This document shows, in pieces, positions 8,690 through 18,192 of a stretch of DNA of 64,000 nucleotides (position 1 is its first letter; the number at the start of each line of letters is the position of its first letter). Source of the stretch: Bradyrhizobium commune (lineage in GTDB: Bacteria > Pseudomonadota > Alphaproteobacteria > Rhizobiales > Xanthobacteraceae); NCBI RefSeq assembly GCF_015624505.1, contig NZ_CP061379.1:3162001-3226000 (forward strand), read 5' to 3'. The position numbers were made by a program, and so were the translations under genes. Below the pieces are notes generated by a model, which saw only the letters and a list, made by a program, of their open reading frames with translations, was not told the origin of the DNA and searched no databases.

Positions 8690-9197
8690 CGCATAGCCCG
8701 GAATAAAGATCGGCGGGCTCGCGTTGTGATCCTTCAATGCTAAGCAGTCTCGCGAGCAAGCCCATCAAACGATAGGTGGGCCATGTCACGCGCTGCCCAT
8801 GTCGATATGGCCAGAGATCATCGAACCATCGACATGCGCGCGGGCGCCAAGGCTGCGTGAGTTCTCCAGCGATGATGTTTCACCACCGTGTCAAATTGCG
8901 ATGCGGGATTCGAAAGTGCCGCGCTACTTTTGAGAGCGTTACAGTGACGAAGTGTGATGCTCGATATCGTTCGGTTCCCGTCGGTCGGCCGCGTCACACT
9001 TGCCCAAATTGCGTGCGGCGCTCTCCTGCAGCTGAGCACTCCGTCTTGAAGTAGCCTTTTGGGTGTGTCCCCGCGGAAACACTCCTTTGAAAAAGGGGTC
9101 TTTGAGAACCGGTGCCGGCTCTCCTTCATATCAGTTCCCGCGGTTCGGGCTTAGGATCGCTCCAACATTTCGATGACCTCTCGGTTGGGGCGACATC
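8690..9197. other. Non-coding stretch between tRNA-Leu and the porin gene
   Basis: About 500 bp with no convincing gene. Open frames here (for example 8776-9054) are short, Arg/Cys-rich and lack homology-like motifs or a ribosome site. Composition is more AT-rich than the flanks by eye. The last part must contain the porin promoter, but I could not pick a clear -35/-10 pair. Confidence 0.5.
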
Positions 9198-10073
9198 ATG
9201 AATAAGCGATTTCTTTCGGGACTGATTTTCGTATTCGGGATTGGGGCGGTGGCACCAGCTTTTGCGGCCGACCTGCCGGTGAAGCGAAGGGCTGAGCCGC
9301 AGCAAACGCAGCAGACTGCGAATAATAACTGGTCCGGCGGCCAGGTCGGCGGATCCAATGGTGTCAGCTCGGTGAACAACAACTTCGTCGAGCCGGGCGC
9401 TTATGTTTGCCCTGCCGCCTTTCCCTATAACGTGAGCTGCTTCGAATCGAACTTCGCGTTCGGCGGTCATCCCGTGAGCTACACGATCGGGCCGTTCCTC
9501 GGATACCGCTGGCAGTTCGGGAATAGCGTAGTCGGCGTTGAAGGCGATTGGTCGTGGAAGAAGGCCGAAAACACGGCGTTGGTCTCGATGCCGTTCGTCT
9601 GTTTCGACACGACCTGCGCCAACTATCGCTCTGACACCAAGTACGGCGCGATCAAGCAAACCTGGGACAGCTCGTTTCGGCTTCGTTACGGATGGCTCGT
9701 GACTCCTTCGACGCTTGTCTACGGGACCGCCGGCATCGCGATCGGGGAAATCAGCGGCTCGTTTTCGTACCAGGGCATACTCTTCACCACGACGCCTCTC
9801 GTTGCTGCCGGAAGCACGGCAACGTCCAGGGCGGACTGGACGGATACCAGGGTCGGTGGAACGGTCGGTGCTGGCGTCGAGACCGTTATTTGGGGTGGAT
9901 GGAAGGCGAGGGTGGAATACCGCTACACGGACTATGGCAGCTATACCAAGACCGTCGGGGTGAACACCGTTTGCGCCGCGCCAACAGGCTGTAGCGCACC
10001 GTCCAGCAGTGCGACGATTGACGTGCGCGAGTCCTTCCACACGGTTCGCGTGGGCTTGGGCTTCGACTTCTGA
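9198..10073 (+). CDS. Outer-membrane beta-barrel protein, Omp25/Omp31-like
   Basis: A 291-residue exported protein. The N terminus has a Sec signal peptide ending around APAFAADLPVK; the ADLPVK mature end is characteristic of small porin-like proteins of Bradyrhizobium and relatives. The body has alternating beta-strands such as GVEGDWSW, FRLRYGWLV, KARVEYRYTDYG and a C-terminal strand HTVRVGLGFDF ending in Phe, as required for BAM-mediated outer-membrane insertion. Family: Omp25/Omp31-like (OmpA-type 8-stranded barrel). Unlike many relatives it contains several cysteines in predicted loops, which may pair. It converges with the CHAT gene, 13 bp between stops. Confidence 0.88.
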   Translation: MNKRFLSGLIFVFGIGAVAPAFAADLPVKRRAEPQQTQQTANNNWSGGQVGGSNGVSSVNNNFVEPGAYVCPAAFPYNVSCFESNFAFGGHPVSYTIGPFLGYRWQFGNSVVGVEGDWSWKKAENTALVSMPFVCFDTTCANYRSDTKYGAIKQTWDSSFRLRYGWLVTPSTLVYGTAGIAIGEISGSFSYQGILFTTTPLVAAGSTATSRADWTDTRVGGTVGAGVETVIWGGWKARVEYRYTDYGSYTKTVGVNTVCAAPTGCSAPSSSATIDVRESFHTVRVGLGFDF

Positions 10074-10086
10074 TCCCTCCCGCGGT

Positions 10087-13000
10087 CTATCGTTTGGCGC
10101 CTTCTCCGACCAGCGAGAAGGGACCCCAGATCGCCGGATGAGCATTTGTCGGCGACGACTTATCGGCGAGATAGGCAAGCATGGCGCGCCGCAAGGCTTC
10201 AGCGCGCCCCAGCGTCGGGTCTGCTTTGAGCGTATCAAATGTCGACGTGCTCAACCGCGTTGCCGCTTCGGAGGCAACCGGCCAGTGTGACACCAGAAGA
10301 GCTCGCGCTCCCGCATAGAAGAAGGCGCGGGCGAGGCCGGAGAGAGCCTGGGCGCCCGGCTTCTCGCCTGCCGCCGTGTTGCAGGCCGATAGCACGACCC
10401 AGTCGGCGTTGAGCTTGAGTTGCGCGGCCTCGCTTGCCGTCAGCAAGCCATTATCGTCCGGGGTCGGTTGGGCCGGCAGGGTGAGGAGCAGCGCCGGCTC
10501 GGCAAGGCCCTTGATATCGCCGGCGACGAGACCATGCGTCGCGAAATAGACGATGCGATAATTCTCGAGCGTCGTGTGCTTTACGGTCGTTACGCTCGCG
10601 TCGCGACCGAGATGGATATCGGAGGCAGCAGCGCCAAGGTCAGATGCAACCGCCCTGAGTTCATCTGCGGTGTCGGGAAGACTTGGTGCGGAGGCCAGCG
10701 CCGAGCGATCGAGGCCGGCGCCACGCCAATATTCGGTGTAGGACCTGGCGATGCCCCTCGCGTGAGCGGTGCCTCTGGCGTCCCCCGGCGTGCGGTCGGG
10801 GCTGAACACCGGGTCGCCAAATCCAACCATCGGCTTCAGGTCCAGGTCTCTGCGCGCAAACGACCGCAGTGTCCGCAAGCTCGCGACCGAGGGGAGGACG
10901 GTGACCGCTTGACGCTTGATCAACCACGCAGCGTCGCGATAGGCGGGGGCATCCTGCTCGGGCGTTTTGCCATTGAGCTGTACCGAGAATTGGGTCGGCT
11001 TCTGTGTCACCAGCAGGTGAAACGGAAGGGCCGTCAGCGGTCCCGACGCTGCGACAAGCAGCTGGCGCTTGGTCTTGATCAGCCCGTCGACCGGACCAAG
11101 CAGCTGCCCGAACAATTGGTATGCGAGGTTGAGATCGAATGGTTGAAGCTTATCGACGTCCAGTCCCTTGCGAAACTTCTCGACCTCGTCGGCGAGATCG
11201 CTCGTGCCGATGGGGATCGCATGCCAGTCGAAGTCGGTGGCCGTCAGGGCAAAAACGTAGCTCTCCTTATCGCCAGTCAGAAAGAAAACGAGCGCCTCCT
11301 CGGACCCGAGCAATTTCTGTGCGTCCTCGACCTGCAAGGGTTTTGGCGTGGCGAGCTTGGCGAATTCAGGAAATTGCTGCTGCAACTGTGCCGAGTTGGC
11401 GGCCAGCTTGCTTTCGGTGTCGGCGATGGTCTTGCGTATTTGGTCAGCCTGCGCCGTGTTCGACTGCCCGTCCGGGTTCGACAGAACCACGACCAGTGCC
11501 TTGTTGCGATCACGCAAATAGGCGGACAGATCCTGGTTCGTGCGCACGAGCGCGGCAAGCGCATCGTTACCCGCAGCAAATCTTGGCCCAAGTTGCTGGA
11601 GGGCACCGCCGGCCGACGACTGAATGGCCCACTGAGCCACTTCGAACGCCTCTTGGCCGAATGCCCCGGCGGAACCGTCTCCCGCGCGTGCAGCAGCCGC
11701 GAGGCCGGCGACATGCGTTACAAAAATGTCGCTGCGCTGCTCGATCAAGCCGTCTGAGCCGTCGCCTGCCAATTTCCCCGCCGATACATCGCCGTCGGCG
11801 TGCGCGAGGATGGCCGCGGTTGCCTTGCGAGAATAGGCGATCGCATCGGTGGGATTGCCTCGCGAAATGCTCAACAAGGCGAGATCGTTGAGTCCTCTCG
11901 CAACTTCCGGGTGGTTCACGCCGCGCGCCTTCTCGTTGATCGCGAGCGCGCGCTTGTATGCCTGTTCAGCCTCCGCATAGCGGCCCTGATGCTCGAACAG
12001 GTGGCCTTGGCTGATCAGAACCGTGGCAACGAAACGGTGACTCGGCCCGAATGCCTTCGTGAAGATGGCGAGCGCCCGATTGAACTGTGTTTCCGCCTCG
12101 GCGTAGCGATGCTCTCCGTCGTAGGCGACGCCGAGCTTGCGGAGCACTTTTGCGGTGTCGGGGTTTTCCGCGCCGAGCGACTTCTCGACAATGGCGAGCG
12201 CCCGCTGGGCGTATGTTTCGACGTGGCTGTAGCGCTCCTCGGATTCATAAATCGCAGCAAGATTGTTGAGAATGGTGGCCACGCTGATACTGTCTGGGCC
12301 GAACGCCGCCTCCCGAATGCCGAGAGCGCGCTGGTAAAGTGCCTCGGCTTCGTCGTACCGGCCTTCGTCCGCGTACACGCTCGCCAAGTTGAGTAGCGAG
12401 GTGGCGAGGCGAGGGTGGTTTGGGCCCAGCGCCTTCTCCCAAATCTCGATGGCGCGTTGAAACAGGCTGTCGGCCTCGGCATAGCGGCCCACCCGCTCAT
12501 AGACGTGCGCCAGGTTGTTGAGACTTGCGGCCACATCGGGGTGGTTTGGACCAAGCGCCTGCTCGCGAATTGCGAGCGCCCGCTTGGTGGCTTTCTCGAC
12601 CTCGGCGAAACGGCTCTGGTCCTCATAGACCTTGGTGAGATTATTGAGGATCAGCGCGACCTGGAGGCTGTTGGGCCCGTTAGTCTTCTCGGCCATGCCG
12701 AGCGCCCGCTGGTACTGCGCCTCCGCCTCCGCGTAGCGCGCCTGGCTCGTGTAGACATCTCCGAGATTGCCGACCAACCGCACCACAGCGGCGTCATTCG
12801 GTCCGAGCGATCTTGTCGCGATATCGAGAGCCTGCTTGTATAGCTTCTCGGCCTCAACGCCGTTGCCCTGCAGCAGATAAACCGTGGCAAGGTTGGCGAG
12901 CGCCTGCCCTGTGCGCGGATCGGCCGGCGGGACATTCTTTTGCAAAGCATCAACCACCTGCTTGAACATGACGACTGCTTCGGCGTAGTGCCCCAACTCC

Positions 13001-13293
13001 TGATGGGCGCGAGCGAGATCGTTGAGGGCCAGAATGTAAGTGATGTTGTTGGTGCCGGCGCGCCTGGCCGCCGCCTCGGTTGACTGCGCTTGCGTCAAGG
13101 CTTCGGAATATTTGCCGGCTGCATACAGCTCCGTGAAACGCTTCTGTGCGGCCTCGATATCGATCTTCTGCGCGGCCGCCGGTGTCAGGGTGACGCTGAC
13201 CGCAACCAGAAGGGCAGCCAGTCCGCGCCGCCACCCCGATTGCAGCAACAATCCGGGTGAATTGACGAAGAACAAATGTGCACGGGGGGTCAC
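10087..13293 (-). CDS. Secreted TPR-CHAT domain protein (caspase-like protease fold)
   Basis: A 1,068-residue protein. It has an N-terminal signal peptide (hydrophobic [17 protein letters not shown]), about ten 42-residue kinesin-light-chain-type TPR repeats (residues ~50-480, recurring pattern LGPNHPxVAxSLNNLAxxY), a coiled linker and a C-terminal CHAT domain (~residues 690-1068). The caspase-type dyad is intact: His in YFATHGL (codon 10534-10536) and Cys in [10 protein letters not shown] (codon 10381-10383). CHAT domains are C14-like peptidases, some activated by partner sensors. Start: GTG at 13293, because AAGGAG lies 7 bases upstream; a TTG start at 13311 would put that site inside the gene. 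Substrate unknown. It follows pabC on the same strand and may be co-transcribed. Confidence 0.88.
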   Translation of the reverse strand: MTPRAHLFFVNSPGLLLQSGWRRGLAALLVAVSVTLTPAAAQKIDIEAAQKRFTELYAAGKYSEALTQAQSTEAAARRAGTNNITYILALNDLARAHQELGHYAEAVVMFKQVVDALQKNVPPADPRTGQALANLATVYLLQGNGVEAEKLYKQALDIATRSLGPNDAAVVRLVGNLGDVYTSQARYAEAEAQYQRALGMAEKTNGPNSLQVALILNNLTKVYEDQSRFAEVEKATKRALAIREQALGPNHPDVAASLNNLAHVYERVGRYAEADSLFQRAIEIWEKALGPNHPRLATSLLNLASVYADEGRYDEAEALYQRALGIREAAFGPDSISVATILNNLAAIYESEERYSHVETYAQRALAIVEKSLGAENPDTAKVLRKLGVAYDGEHRYAEAETQFNRALAIFTKAFGPSHRFVATVLISQGHLFEHQGRYAEAEQAYKRALAINEKARGVNHPEVARGLNDLALLSISRGNPTDAIAYSRKATAAILAHADGDVSAGKLAGDGSDGLIEQRSDIFVTHVAGLAAAARAGDGSAGAFGQEAFEVAQWAIQSSAGGALQQLGPRFAAGNDALAALVRTNQDLSAYLRDRNKALVVVLSNPDGQSNTAQADQIRKTIADTESKLAANSAQLQQQFPEFAKLATPKPLQVEDAQKLLGSEEALVFFLTGDKESYVFALTATDFDWHAIPIGTSDLADEVEKFRKGLDVDKLQPFDLNLAYQLFGQLLGPVDGLIKTKRQLLVAASGPLTALPFHLLVTQKPTQFSVQLNGKTPEQDAPAYRDAAWLIKRQAVTVLPSVASLRTLRSFARRDLDLKPMVGFGDPVFSPDRTPGDARGTAHARGIARSYTEYWRGAGLDRSALASAPSLPDTADELRAVASDLGAAASDIHLGRDASVTTVKHTTLENYRIVYFATHGLVAGDIKGLAEPALLLTLPAQPTPDDNGLLTASEAAQLKLNADWVVLSACNTAAGEKPGAQALSGLARAFFYAGARALLVSHWPVASEAATRLSTSTFDTLKADPTLGRAEALRRAMLAYLADKSSPTNAHPAIWGPFSLVGEGAKR

Positions 13294-13352
13294 TCTCTTG
13301 CTCCTTGCCAACTCTCGCCGCGGCGAACCGCCGCAGCTGCAAGCCCCATTCG

Positions 13353-14156
13353 CTACGGCGAATAGACAGCCTGGACCGGGATTGCGCTCAAATCTCCGGG
13401 TAAAGCACGCCCATCAATACTCTTGATCTGTGTAAACCCCAGACTATTGCAAACGAAGCCTGCATCCGATTTCCGGATCATGTCGCTGGAGATGGATCGC
13501 TCGACCGCTCCGAGTTCTGCGATGAAGCGTCTGCGTGCCAGTCCGGGCAATATTCCGTCTGCTCTTTGTGGTGTCACCCAAGCTCCTTCGATCCTGAAGA
13601 AGACGTTGCCGACGGTTGCACACGCCACATGTCCTTGCGTATTGAGCATGATGGCGTCATCAGCACCGCGATCGATGGCCTCCCTCCGGGCCAAAATATT
13701 GTCTCCATAGCCCAATGACTTGATCCTCGAGAGAGGAGAGTGCTCGTTTCGTCGCGTAGATCGGCAGACGACAAAGTCCTGAGGAAGCGGAGCGGGGCTG
13801 GATGCGACCGTTAATACGCAGGTCGCCTGTGACGCAGCTTCCTTCGGCCAGAGTCCTCTTCCAGTGGGGCCTCTCGTGACAGTTAGCCGAATTGCGCTTC
13901 GGGTATCTTCGCTTGCGCCCGCCAGTAATCGATCCGCCGCGTCGGAGATGCGGTCGTCACGGAAGGGGATCGTCAGGCCAATCTCGACCGCTCCAGCTTT
14001 CAGCCTCTCGAGATGTTCAGCCAGCCAAAACGGAGTAGAGCCGACAGCCTTAATCGTCTCGAAAATGCCGTCGGCAAGCGTGAAGCCTCGATCCGCGACC
14101 AGCACACGGGCTTCATTTTGATCGACAATGCTTCCGTCAAGCCAGACAACGCTCAT
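13353..14156 (-). CDS. pabC: Aminotransferase class IV, probable 4-amino-4-deoxychorismate lyase
   Basis: A 267-residue fold-type IV PLP enzyme. The N terminus [16 protein letters not shown] and the [16 protein letters not shown] segment are typical of PabC/D-amino acid aminotransferase/IlvE. The PLP lysine is probably in [11 protein letters not shown], and the phosphate-binding region follows near ATVGNVFF. PabC eliminates pyruvate from 4-amino-4-deoxychorismate to give p-aminobenzoate. The position 19 bp behind the fused ADC synthase gene makes the lyase call much more likely than an aminotransferase. An earlier in-frame start at 14249 lies inside pabAB; 14156 fits the family N terminus. 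The product would be p-aminobenzoate for folate or, in this context, for the PKS. Confidence 0.82.
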   Translation of the reverse strand: MSVVWLDGSIVDQNEARVLVADRGFTLADGIFETIKAVGSTPFWLAEHLERLKAGAVEIGLTIPFRDDRISDAADRLLAGASEDTRSAIRLTVTRGPTGRGLWPKEAASQATCVLTVASSPAPLPQDFVVCRSTRRNEHSPLSRIKSLGYGDNILARREAIDRGADDAIMLNTQGHVACATVGNVFFRIEGAWVTPQRADGILPGLARRRFIAELGAVERSISSDMIRKSDAGFVCNSLGFTQIKSIDGRALPGDLSAIPVQAVYSP

Positions 14157-14175
14157 GCGAAAATCTCGCAAATCG

Positions 14176-16362
14176 TCAATTCGGATCTCTTGGCGAGCTG
14201 CCTGTTTCGTCTGCGCCCACAAGCTCGTATCGATCCGGACTGAACCCACCAGTGAGCGCCGTCACGACCGATTTGATCGAGGCCGCCGCCTTGAGAAGCA
14301 TTTCGTCGAATTCGCCCTCTGGGGTCGAGGCGGCCACGACGCCGCCGCCGACGCCCATCGACAGGCGTCCTCGGCTCGCAACGATAGTTCTTATCACGAT
14401 GCTCAGGTCGACCGCCCCATCGTCTCCTAGCCAGCCCAACGACCCAGAATAGACGCCTCGAGCTCGTCCTTCCAATTCATCGATAAATCGCAGAGTACGG
14501 GTCTTCGGCGCGCCAGTCATCGAACCGCCGGGGAACGCATTCCGGATCAATTGGACTGGGACGGCAGCAGGCTCCAACAGGCCGGTTACGGTACTGACCA
14601 ATTGATGAACCGTGCGATATGATTCCACATCGAATAGTTTCGGCACGCGGACGCTGCCGGGGCTACAGCTTCGCGAGAGATCGTTTCGCAATAAATCAAC
14701 GATCATGACGTTTTCTGCGCGATCCTTCTCGCTCGTTCGCAATTGCTCCGCGAGTTGATCGTCCTTGAGTGGATCCTGGTCGCGTTTGATCGTGCCTTTG
14801 ATTGGCTTGGTCTCGACTTTCCCGCTTGTGTCGATCGAGAGGAAGCGCTCGGGCGAGGCACTCAGGACGGCACCTTCGGGCCACTTGATAAACGCCGCAT
14901 GAGGAGCAGGATTGACCTTCCTCATGGTTCGATACAGCGTCAATGGATCCACGTCGGAGTTGCAATGCAACTCGTTCGTCAAGCAGACCTGGTATGTTTC
15001 GCCTTGCTGTATCAGATCCAGGCATCGACGGATGTCGGATAGATAGGTCTCTCTGTCGCGGTCCAGGAAGAATTTTATCGGCTCGTTCGGTATGTTCCGG
15101 AGCTCAGGCATCACCGGGGAGGCAGTCTGTTCGATCATGGCGATGGTGTGATCGATCCATTTTTTTGCTCGCTCCGCGCAGGACGGTTCGTCGACAGCTA
15201 GGACATAGGTTTTCTTTTCGACATGATCGACCGCGATGAAGCGGTCCGAGTAGATGAACATCGCGTCTGGCGTCGCGGCCCTTCGACTTGTCGGTGAACC
15301 GCAGTCGTTCCGAAGCTCATAACCGAACCACCCGACGTATCCACCGACGAATGGGCAGGGAGGGGCTGGCTCCGGGCGGCGGGGCTCGATCCGCTCGAGG
15401 TGTTCGAAAATTCCGGTGCGCTTGATGTGGGTGCCGGTACGGTCGGATATTTCGAGGCGCTTGTCCGCGGATCGATACTGAAGCCACGCCGCGTTTGGAC
15501 CAGACGCATCGCCAGCATAGGACCAGCGCGCCCGACCTTGTTCCACGAGACTGCTATCAAGCCAATAGGCATGGGGGGATTCGGAAAACAACGATGAGAA
15601 TGCGTCCTCCATGTTAATTTCACGAGGAATTTCTTTCCAGAACGTTCGCTTTCGAGATGGTTTCGACTCCCTCCTGCGAGCGGAGCCATCGAATGGCTCA
15701 CCATTCAATGACTTTCCATTCAACGACTTGCCGTTCAATGACTTGCCGTTCAACAACTTGCCTTGACCGTTTGAGCGATTTCTTGACGGATCAATCATCC
15801 GACAGAAGTTTTCCAACAGTTGCCGGCCGTGCTCGGTGATGATGGACTCAGGGTGAAATTGAACGCCCCATTGCGGCCGATCGCGATGGGCAAGCCCCAT
15901 GATCAAGCCATCCTCTGTCCAGGCCGTCACCTCCAGGCAAGAAGGAACGGGCCGCTGCGCGATCAGCGAATGGTAGCGAGCTCCCCTGAAGGGAGAAGGA
16001 ATCCCTTTGAAGATTCCAGTGTCGCTATGATGGACGAGAGAAGTCCGACCGTGCATTGGCGCGGGCGCTCGAACCACCCGGCCTCCCGATAGCGCGGCGA
16101 TGCCTTGATGACCGAGGCACACACCAAGTAGCGGTACGTTGGCTTCTTCGATGACGCTTTTGCAGAGTCCGAAATCATCAGGCTCCTCTGGATGCCCGGG
16201 CCCGGGCGAAATCACAATTCCATCGAATTGTTTTTCCTTGAGCTCATACCAGGAAATCTCGTCATTCTTCACGACGAGCGGCGGCTCGTGGCAAATTTCA
16301 GCGAGGAGATGAACGAGATTGTAGGTGAACGAGTCGTAGTTATCTATGACCACCAATCGCAT
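14176..16362 (-). CDS. pabB: Fused aminodeoxychorismate synthase (PabA glutaminase + PabB)
   Basis: A 728-residue bifunctional enzyme. Residues ~1-190 are a class I glutamine amidotransferase (start VVIDNYDSFTYN, nucleophile in GVCLGHQ, catalytic HPES). A linker of five tandem 5-residue repeats (consensus LNGKS) joins it to the chorismate-binding domain. That domain carries PIKGT, whose Lys marks ADC synthase; anthranilate synthases have PIAGT. It also has DLLRNDLSR and FPGGSMTGAPK. The enzyme makes 4-amino-4-deoxychorismate from chorismate and glutamine. Fused PabAB enzymes are typical of secondary metabolism (for example p-aminobenzoate-primed polyenes). The start at 16362 fits the family; an ATG at 16377 would add five residues. 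Confidence 0.92.
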   Translation of the reverse strand: MRLVVIDNYDSFTYNLVHLLAEICHEPPLVVKNDEISWYELKEKQFDGIVISPGPGHPEEPDDFGLCKSVIEEANVPLLGVCLGHQGIAALSGGRVVRAPAPMHGRTSLVHHSDTGIFKGIPSPFRGARYHSLIAQRPVPSCLEVTAWTEDGLIMGLAHRDRPQWGVQFHPESIITEHGRQLLENFCRMIDPSRNRSNGQGKLLNGKSLNGKSLNGKSLNGEPFDGSARRRESKPSRKRTFWKEIPREINMEDAFSSLFSESPHAYWLDSSLVEQGRARWSYAGDASGPNAAWLQYRSADKRLEISDRTGTHIKRTGIFEHLERIEPRRPEPAPPCPFVGGYVGWFGYELRNDCGSPTSRRAATPDAMFIYSDRFIAVDHVEKKTYVLAVDEPSCAERAKKWIDHTIAMIEQTASPVMPELRNIPNEPIKFFLDRDRETYLSDIRRCLDLIQQGETYQVCLTNELHCNSDVDPLTLYRTMRKVNPAPHAAFIKWPEGAVLSASPERFLSIDTSGKVETKPIKGTIKRDQDPLKDDQLAEQLRTSEKDRAENVMIVDLLRNDLSRSCSPGSVRVPKLFDVESYRTVHQLVSTVTGLLEPAAVPVQLIRNAFPGGSMTGAPKTRTLRFIDELEGRARGVYSGSLGWLGDDGAVDLSIVIRTIVASRGRLSMGVGGGVVAASTPEGEFDEMLLKAAASIKSVVTALTGGFSPDRYELVGADETGSSPRDPN
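15689..15763. repeat. Tandem 15-bp repeats in the PabA-PabB linker
   Basis: Four clear 15-base units starting at 15704, 15719, 15734 and 15749 (consensus ttcaayracttgccg), preceded by a degenerate fifth at 15689. They are in frame and encode the repeated LNGKS linker between the glutaminase and chorismate-binding domains. The unit length allows copy-number change without frameshift. Confidence 0.9.
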
Positions 16363-16699
16363 GCTGCACCAGACCATGAAAAGTTTTCATAAGAAAAATC
16401 GAAGGTCGTGAGATGGAGAGTGTTTTTGGTTTTAGTCGAAGATGCTAACCGGCGATGTGACGCACGTCTCATTGTGGAAGAATATACGCAGCAGGACCGC
16501 CACTGGCTAGTTGTCGGTTATTGACCGGGGTCTTGGTCCGGCCATGTCCATCAGCACAGCGATGTCGATCAACAATGAGGCAATCACGGTGCCTCAATAA
16601 GCATCGCGACGTCGATCGCCGGCTTCGGTCGCGTCGGCGGACTACAATTTGGTCAACTTTACTGCCGCCAAGGTTCAGGATTCGAGCTTCGGTGCGTGA
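16363..16699. other. Gap between pabAB and the phosphopantetheinyl transferase gene
   Basis: About 335 bp upstream of pabAB that should hold its promoter. It contains no complete gene. Short fragments such as 16543-16599 (18 codons) and the open stretch reading SADYNLVNFTAAKVQDS around 16635-16690 look protein-like and may be remnants of a decayed gene, but I could not assign a family. No clear promoter or terminator was found. Confidence 0.4.
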
Positions 16700-17371
16700 T
16701 CAGGCCGCTGTAGCATCGACGGGCACTGTCACAGCAGTTGCGACGAGGCCGTGCGCAACTATGAAGCGGCCGCGCAACTCGACAAGCGGCGGTCCGCCGT
16801 CAGTTCGGGTTCCATCGACGAGCAGCTTCGCGGCGAATGTACCCATCGGATCAATCGTCAGGCGTGCATCTTCGAAGCCGAGCCAACGGCCAGTCAGGGG
16901 GTACCAGGCCTTGTAGACGGACTCTTTCGCGCTGAACAACAATCGCCCCCAGTGAAGCGCGGGAAGTGCACGGGACAACGCAGCCAGCATCTCAGACTCT
17001 CCCGCCACGGTGATCGATTCCTCGACGCCGTCAGGCAACCGATCGCTCCTTTCGGTATCGATACCGATGCTCGCGAGCACGCTATTGTGGGCAACTGCGG
17101 CAGCCCGGAAGCCGGTGGTATGAGTGATGCTGCCGACCACGCCCGCCGGCCACAGCGGCTCGCGCCTCGGGCCTGCGCGGATTGGAACCGGTGCGTACCC
17201 AAGCTTGGCGAGTGCGTCGCGCGCGCAGCGTCGCGCTGTCATGAACTCGCGGCGGCGGGTTTCGACGGCGTTCGCGACAAGAGATTCCTCTTCCGGAAAG
17301 CTCTGCTGCGCCGGCGCATCCTCGAAAGTCTCAACCGCCACAACGCCGTGGGGCAGCAGCTTTTCGATCAT
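16700..17371 (-). CDS. 4'-Phosphopantetheinyl transferase, PptT/EntD-type
   Basis: A 223-residue Sfp/EntD-superfamily transferase that converts apo-ACP to holo-ACP using CoA. Motifs: VGSITHTTGF (CoA-binding), GIDTER (Mg2+ ligands) and FSAKESVYKAWYPLTGRWLGFEDA, the long C-terminal signature shared with mycobacterial PptT and EntD. Similarity to PptT, including MTARRCARDAL and PALHWGRLLF, is visible along the whole length. It should activate the seven carrier-protein domains of the adjacent PKS. The ATG at 17371 overlaps the stop of the metallophosphoesterase gene by 4 bp, so the two proteins are translationally coupled. The longer open frame to 17419 lies inside the neighbour. Confidence 0.93.
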   Translation of the reverse strand: MIEKLLPHGVVAVETFEDAPAQQSFPEEESLVANAVETRRREFMTARRCARDALAKLGYAPVPIRAGPRREPLWPAGVVGSITHTTGFRAAAVAHNSVLASIGIDTERSDRLPDGVEESITVAGESEMLAALSRALPALHWGRLLFSAKESVYKAWYPLTGRWLGFEDARLTIDPMGTFAAKLLVDGTRTDGGPPLVELRGRFIVAHGLVATAVTVPVDATAA

Positions 17372-18192
17372 GCTGGCAGCACCTTCCTGGGCATTGGCGG
17401 CTTGCTGCGCTTGCTCCACTCGCGCGGATAACCGACTGAGACTTCCTCAAACCGGACGCCATCATAGTAGGCTGTTCGTGGGATGTGCAGGTGACCATAG
17501 ACAACGACGCTGGCGCGAAAGCGAATGTGCCAATCTGCGGTCCGGGTCGTGCCGCACCATTGCGCGAATTCCGGAAAGCGCAGCGCCTGGGTCGGCTGGC
17601 GGATGAGCGGCCAGTGCCCAACGAGGACCGTCTTCACATCGGGCCCCAGGGCGAGCAGCCGGCTCTCGGCTTCGCTCAGCCGAGCACTGCACCACGATTC
17701 CCGATCCGGATACGGAGACGGGTGCAGCAACATCTCGTCGGCGCAGACGATTCCAGTCTGATACGCGTACTGCAGGGACTCTCTCTTTGTGCGCGTGCCG
17801 GGCGCGAGCCAGGAATGGTCATAGAGCAGGAACAGCGGCACAATCGTGACAGGGCCGCTTTCGTCCGGCCAGATCGCGTACTCGTCTTCGGGTGTCAGGA
17901 TGTCGTTGTCTCGGCACATTTGAACCAGAGCCTGGTAGCGAGCCACGCCTCGTAGCTGGACGGGGTCATCACGAAGTGTCCACAAGTCGTGATTGCCCGG
18001 CGTCCAAATCACTTTCGCATACCGGCTCCGCAACAGCGAAAGTGTCTTCTCAATCTTGCTGAACGTATCGTCCACATCGCCGGCGACGATCAGCCAGTCG
18101 TCACGCGATTCCGGACGCATTTGGTCGATGATACGCCTGTTCTCCGAGAATGAACTGTGAAGATCACTGGTCGCAAACAGGGATCCCGGCAC
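17368..18192 (-). CDS. Metallophosphoesterase, PptH-like (possible phosphopantetheinyl hydrolase)
   Basis: A 274-residue calcineurin-like phosphoesterase. Metal-ligand motifs occur in order: ATSDLH (DxH), VAGDVDD (GDxxD), TPGNHDLW (GNHD), VGHWP and VYGHLHIP (GHxH). The gene overlaps the PPTase start by 4 bp. The same order and overlap occur in Mycobacterium tuberculosis, where Rv2795c (PptH) removes phosphopantetheine from ACP and opposes PptT (Rv2794c). By analogy this enzyme may reverse carrier-protein activation; that role is inference. The GTG at 18192 is preferred because AGAGAGGA lies 6 bases upstream; a start at 18270 would add 26 basic residues. It is divergent from PKS1. Confidence 0.85.
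   Translation of the reverse strand: MPGSLFATSDLHSSFSENRRIIDQMRPESRDDWLIVAGDVDDTFSKIEKTLSLLRSRYAKVIWTPGNHDLWTLRDDPVQLRGVARYQALVQMCRDNDILTPEDEYAIWPDESGPVTIVPLFLLYDHSWLAPGTRTKRESLQYAYQTGIVCADEMLLHPSPYPDRESWCSARLSEAESRLLALGPDVKTVLVGHWPLIRQPTQALRFPEFAQWCGTTRTADWHIRFRASVVVYGHLHIPRTAYYDGVRFEEVSVGYPREWSKRSKPPMPRKVLPA

Noticed and set aside
8776..9054. 92-codon plus-strand frame after tRNA-Leu
   Set aside because: No recognisable motif, odd Cys/Arg/His composition, no ribosome site.
15689..15763. CRISPR-like array
   Set aside because: Units are 15 bp, contiguous, without spacers, and encode the pabAB linker.
14176..16362. Anthranilate synthase (TrpE-TrpG fusion)
   Set aside because: The chorismate domain has PIKGT, the lysine signature of ADC synthase, and a PabC-like lyase follows directly.
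16543..16690. Protein-like fragments (18-codon frame and a following open stretch) between pabAB and the PPTase gene
   Set aside because: Interrupted by a stop and frame change, and I could not assign a family, so calling a pseudogene would be a guess.
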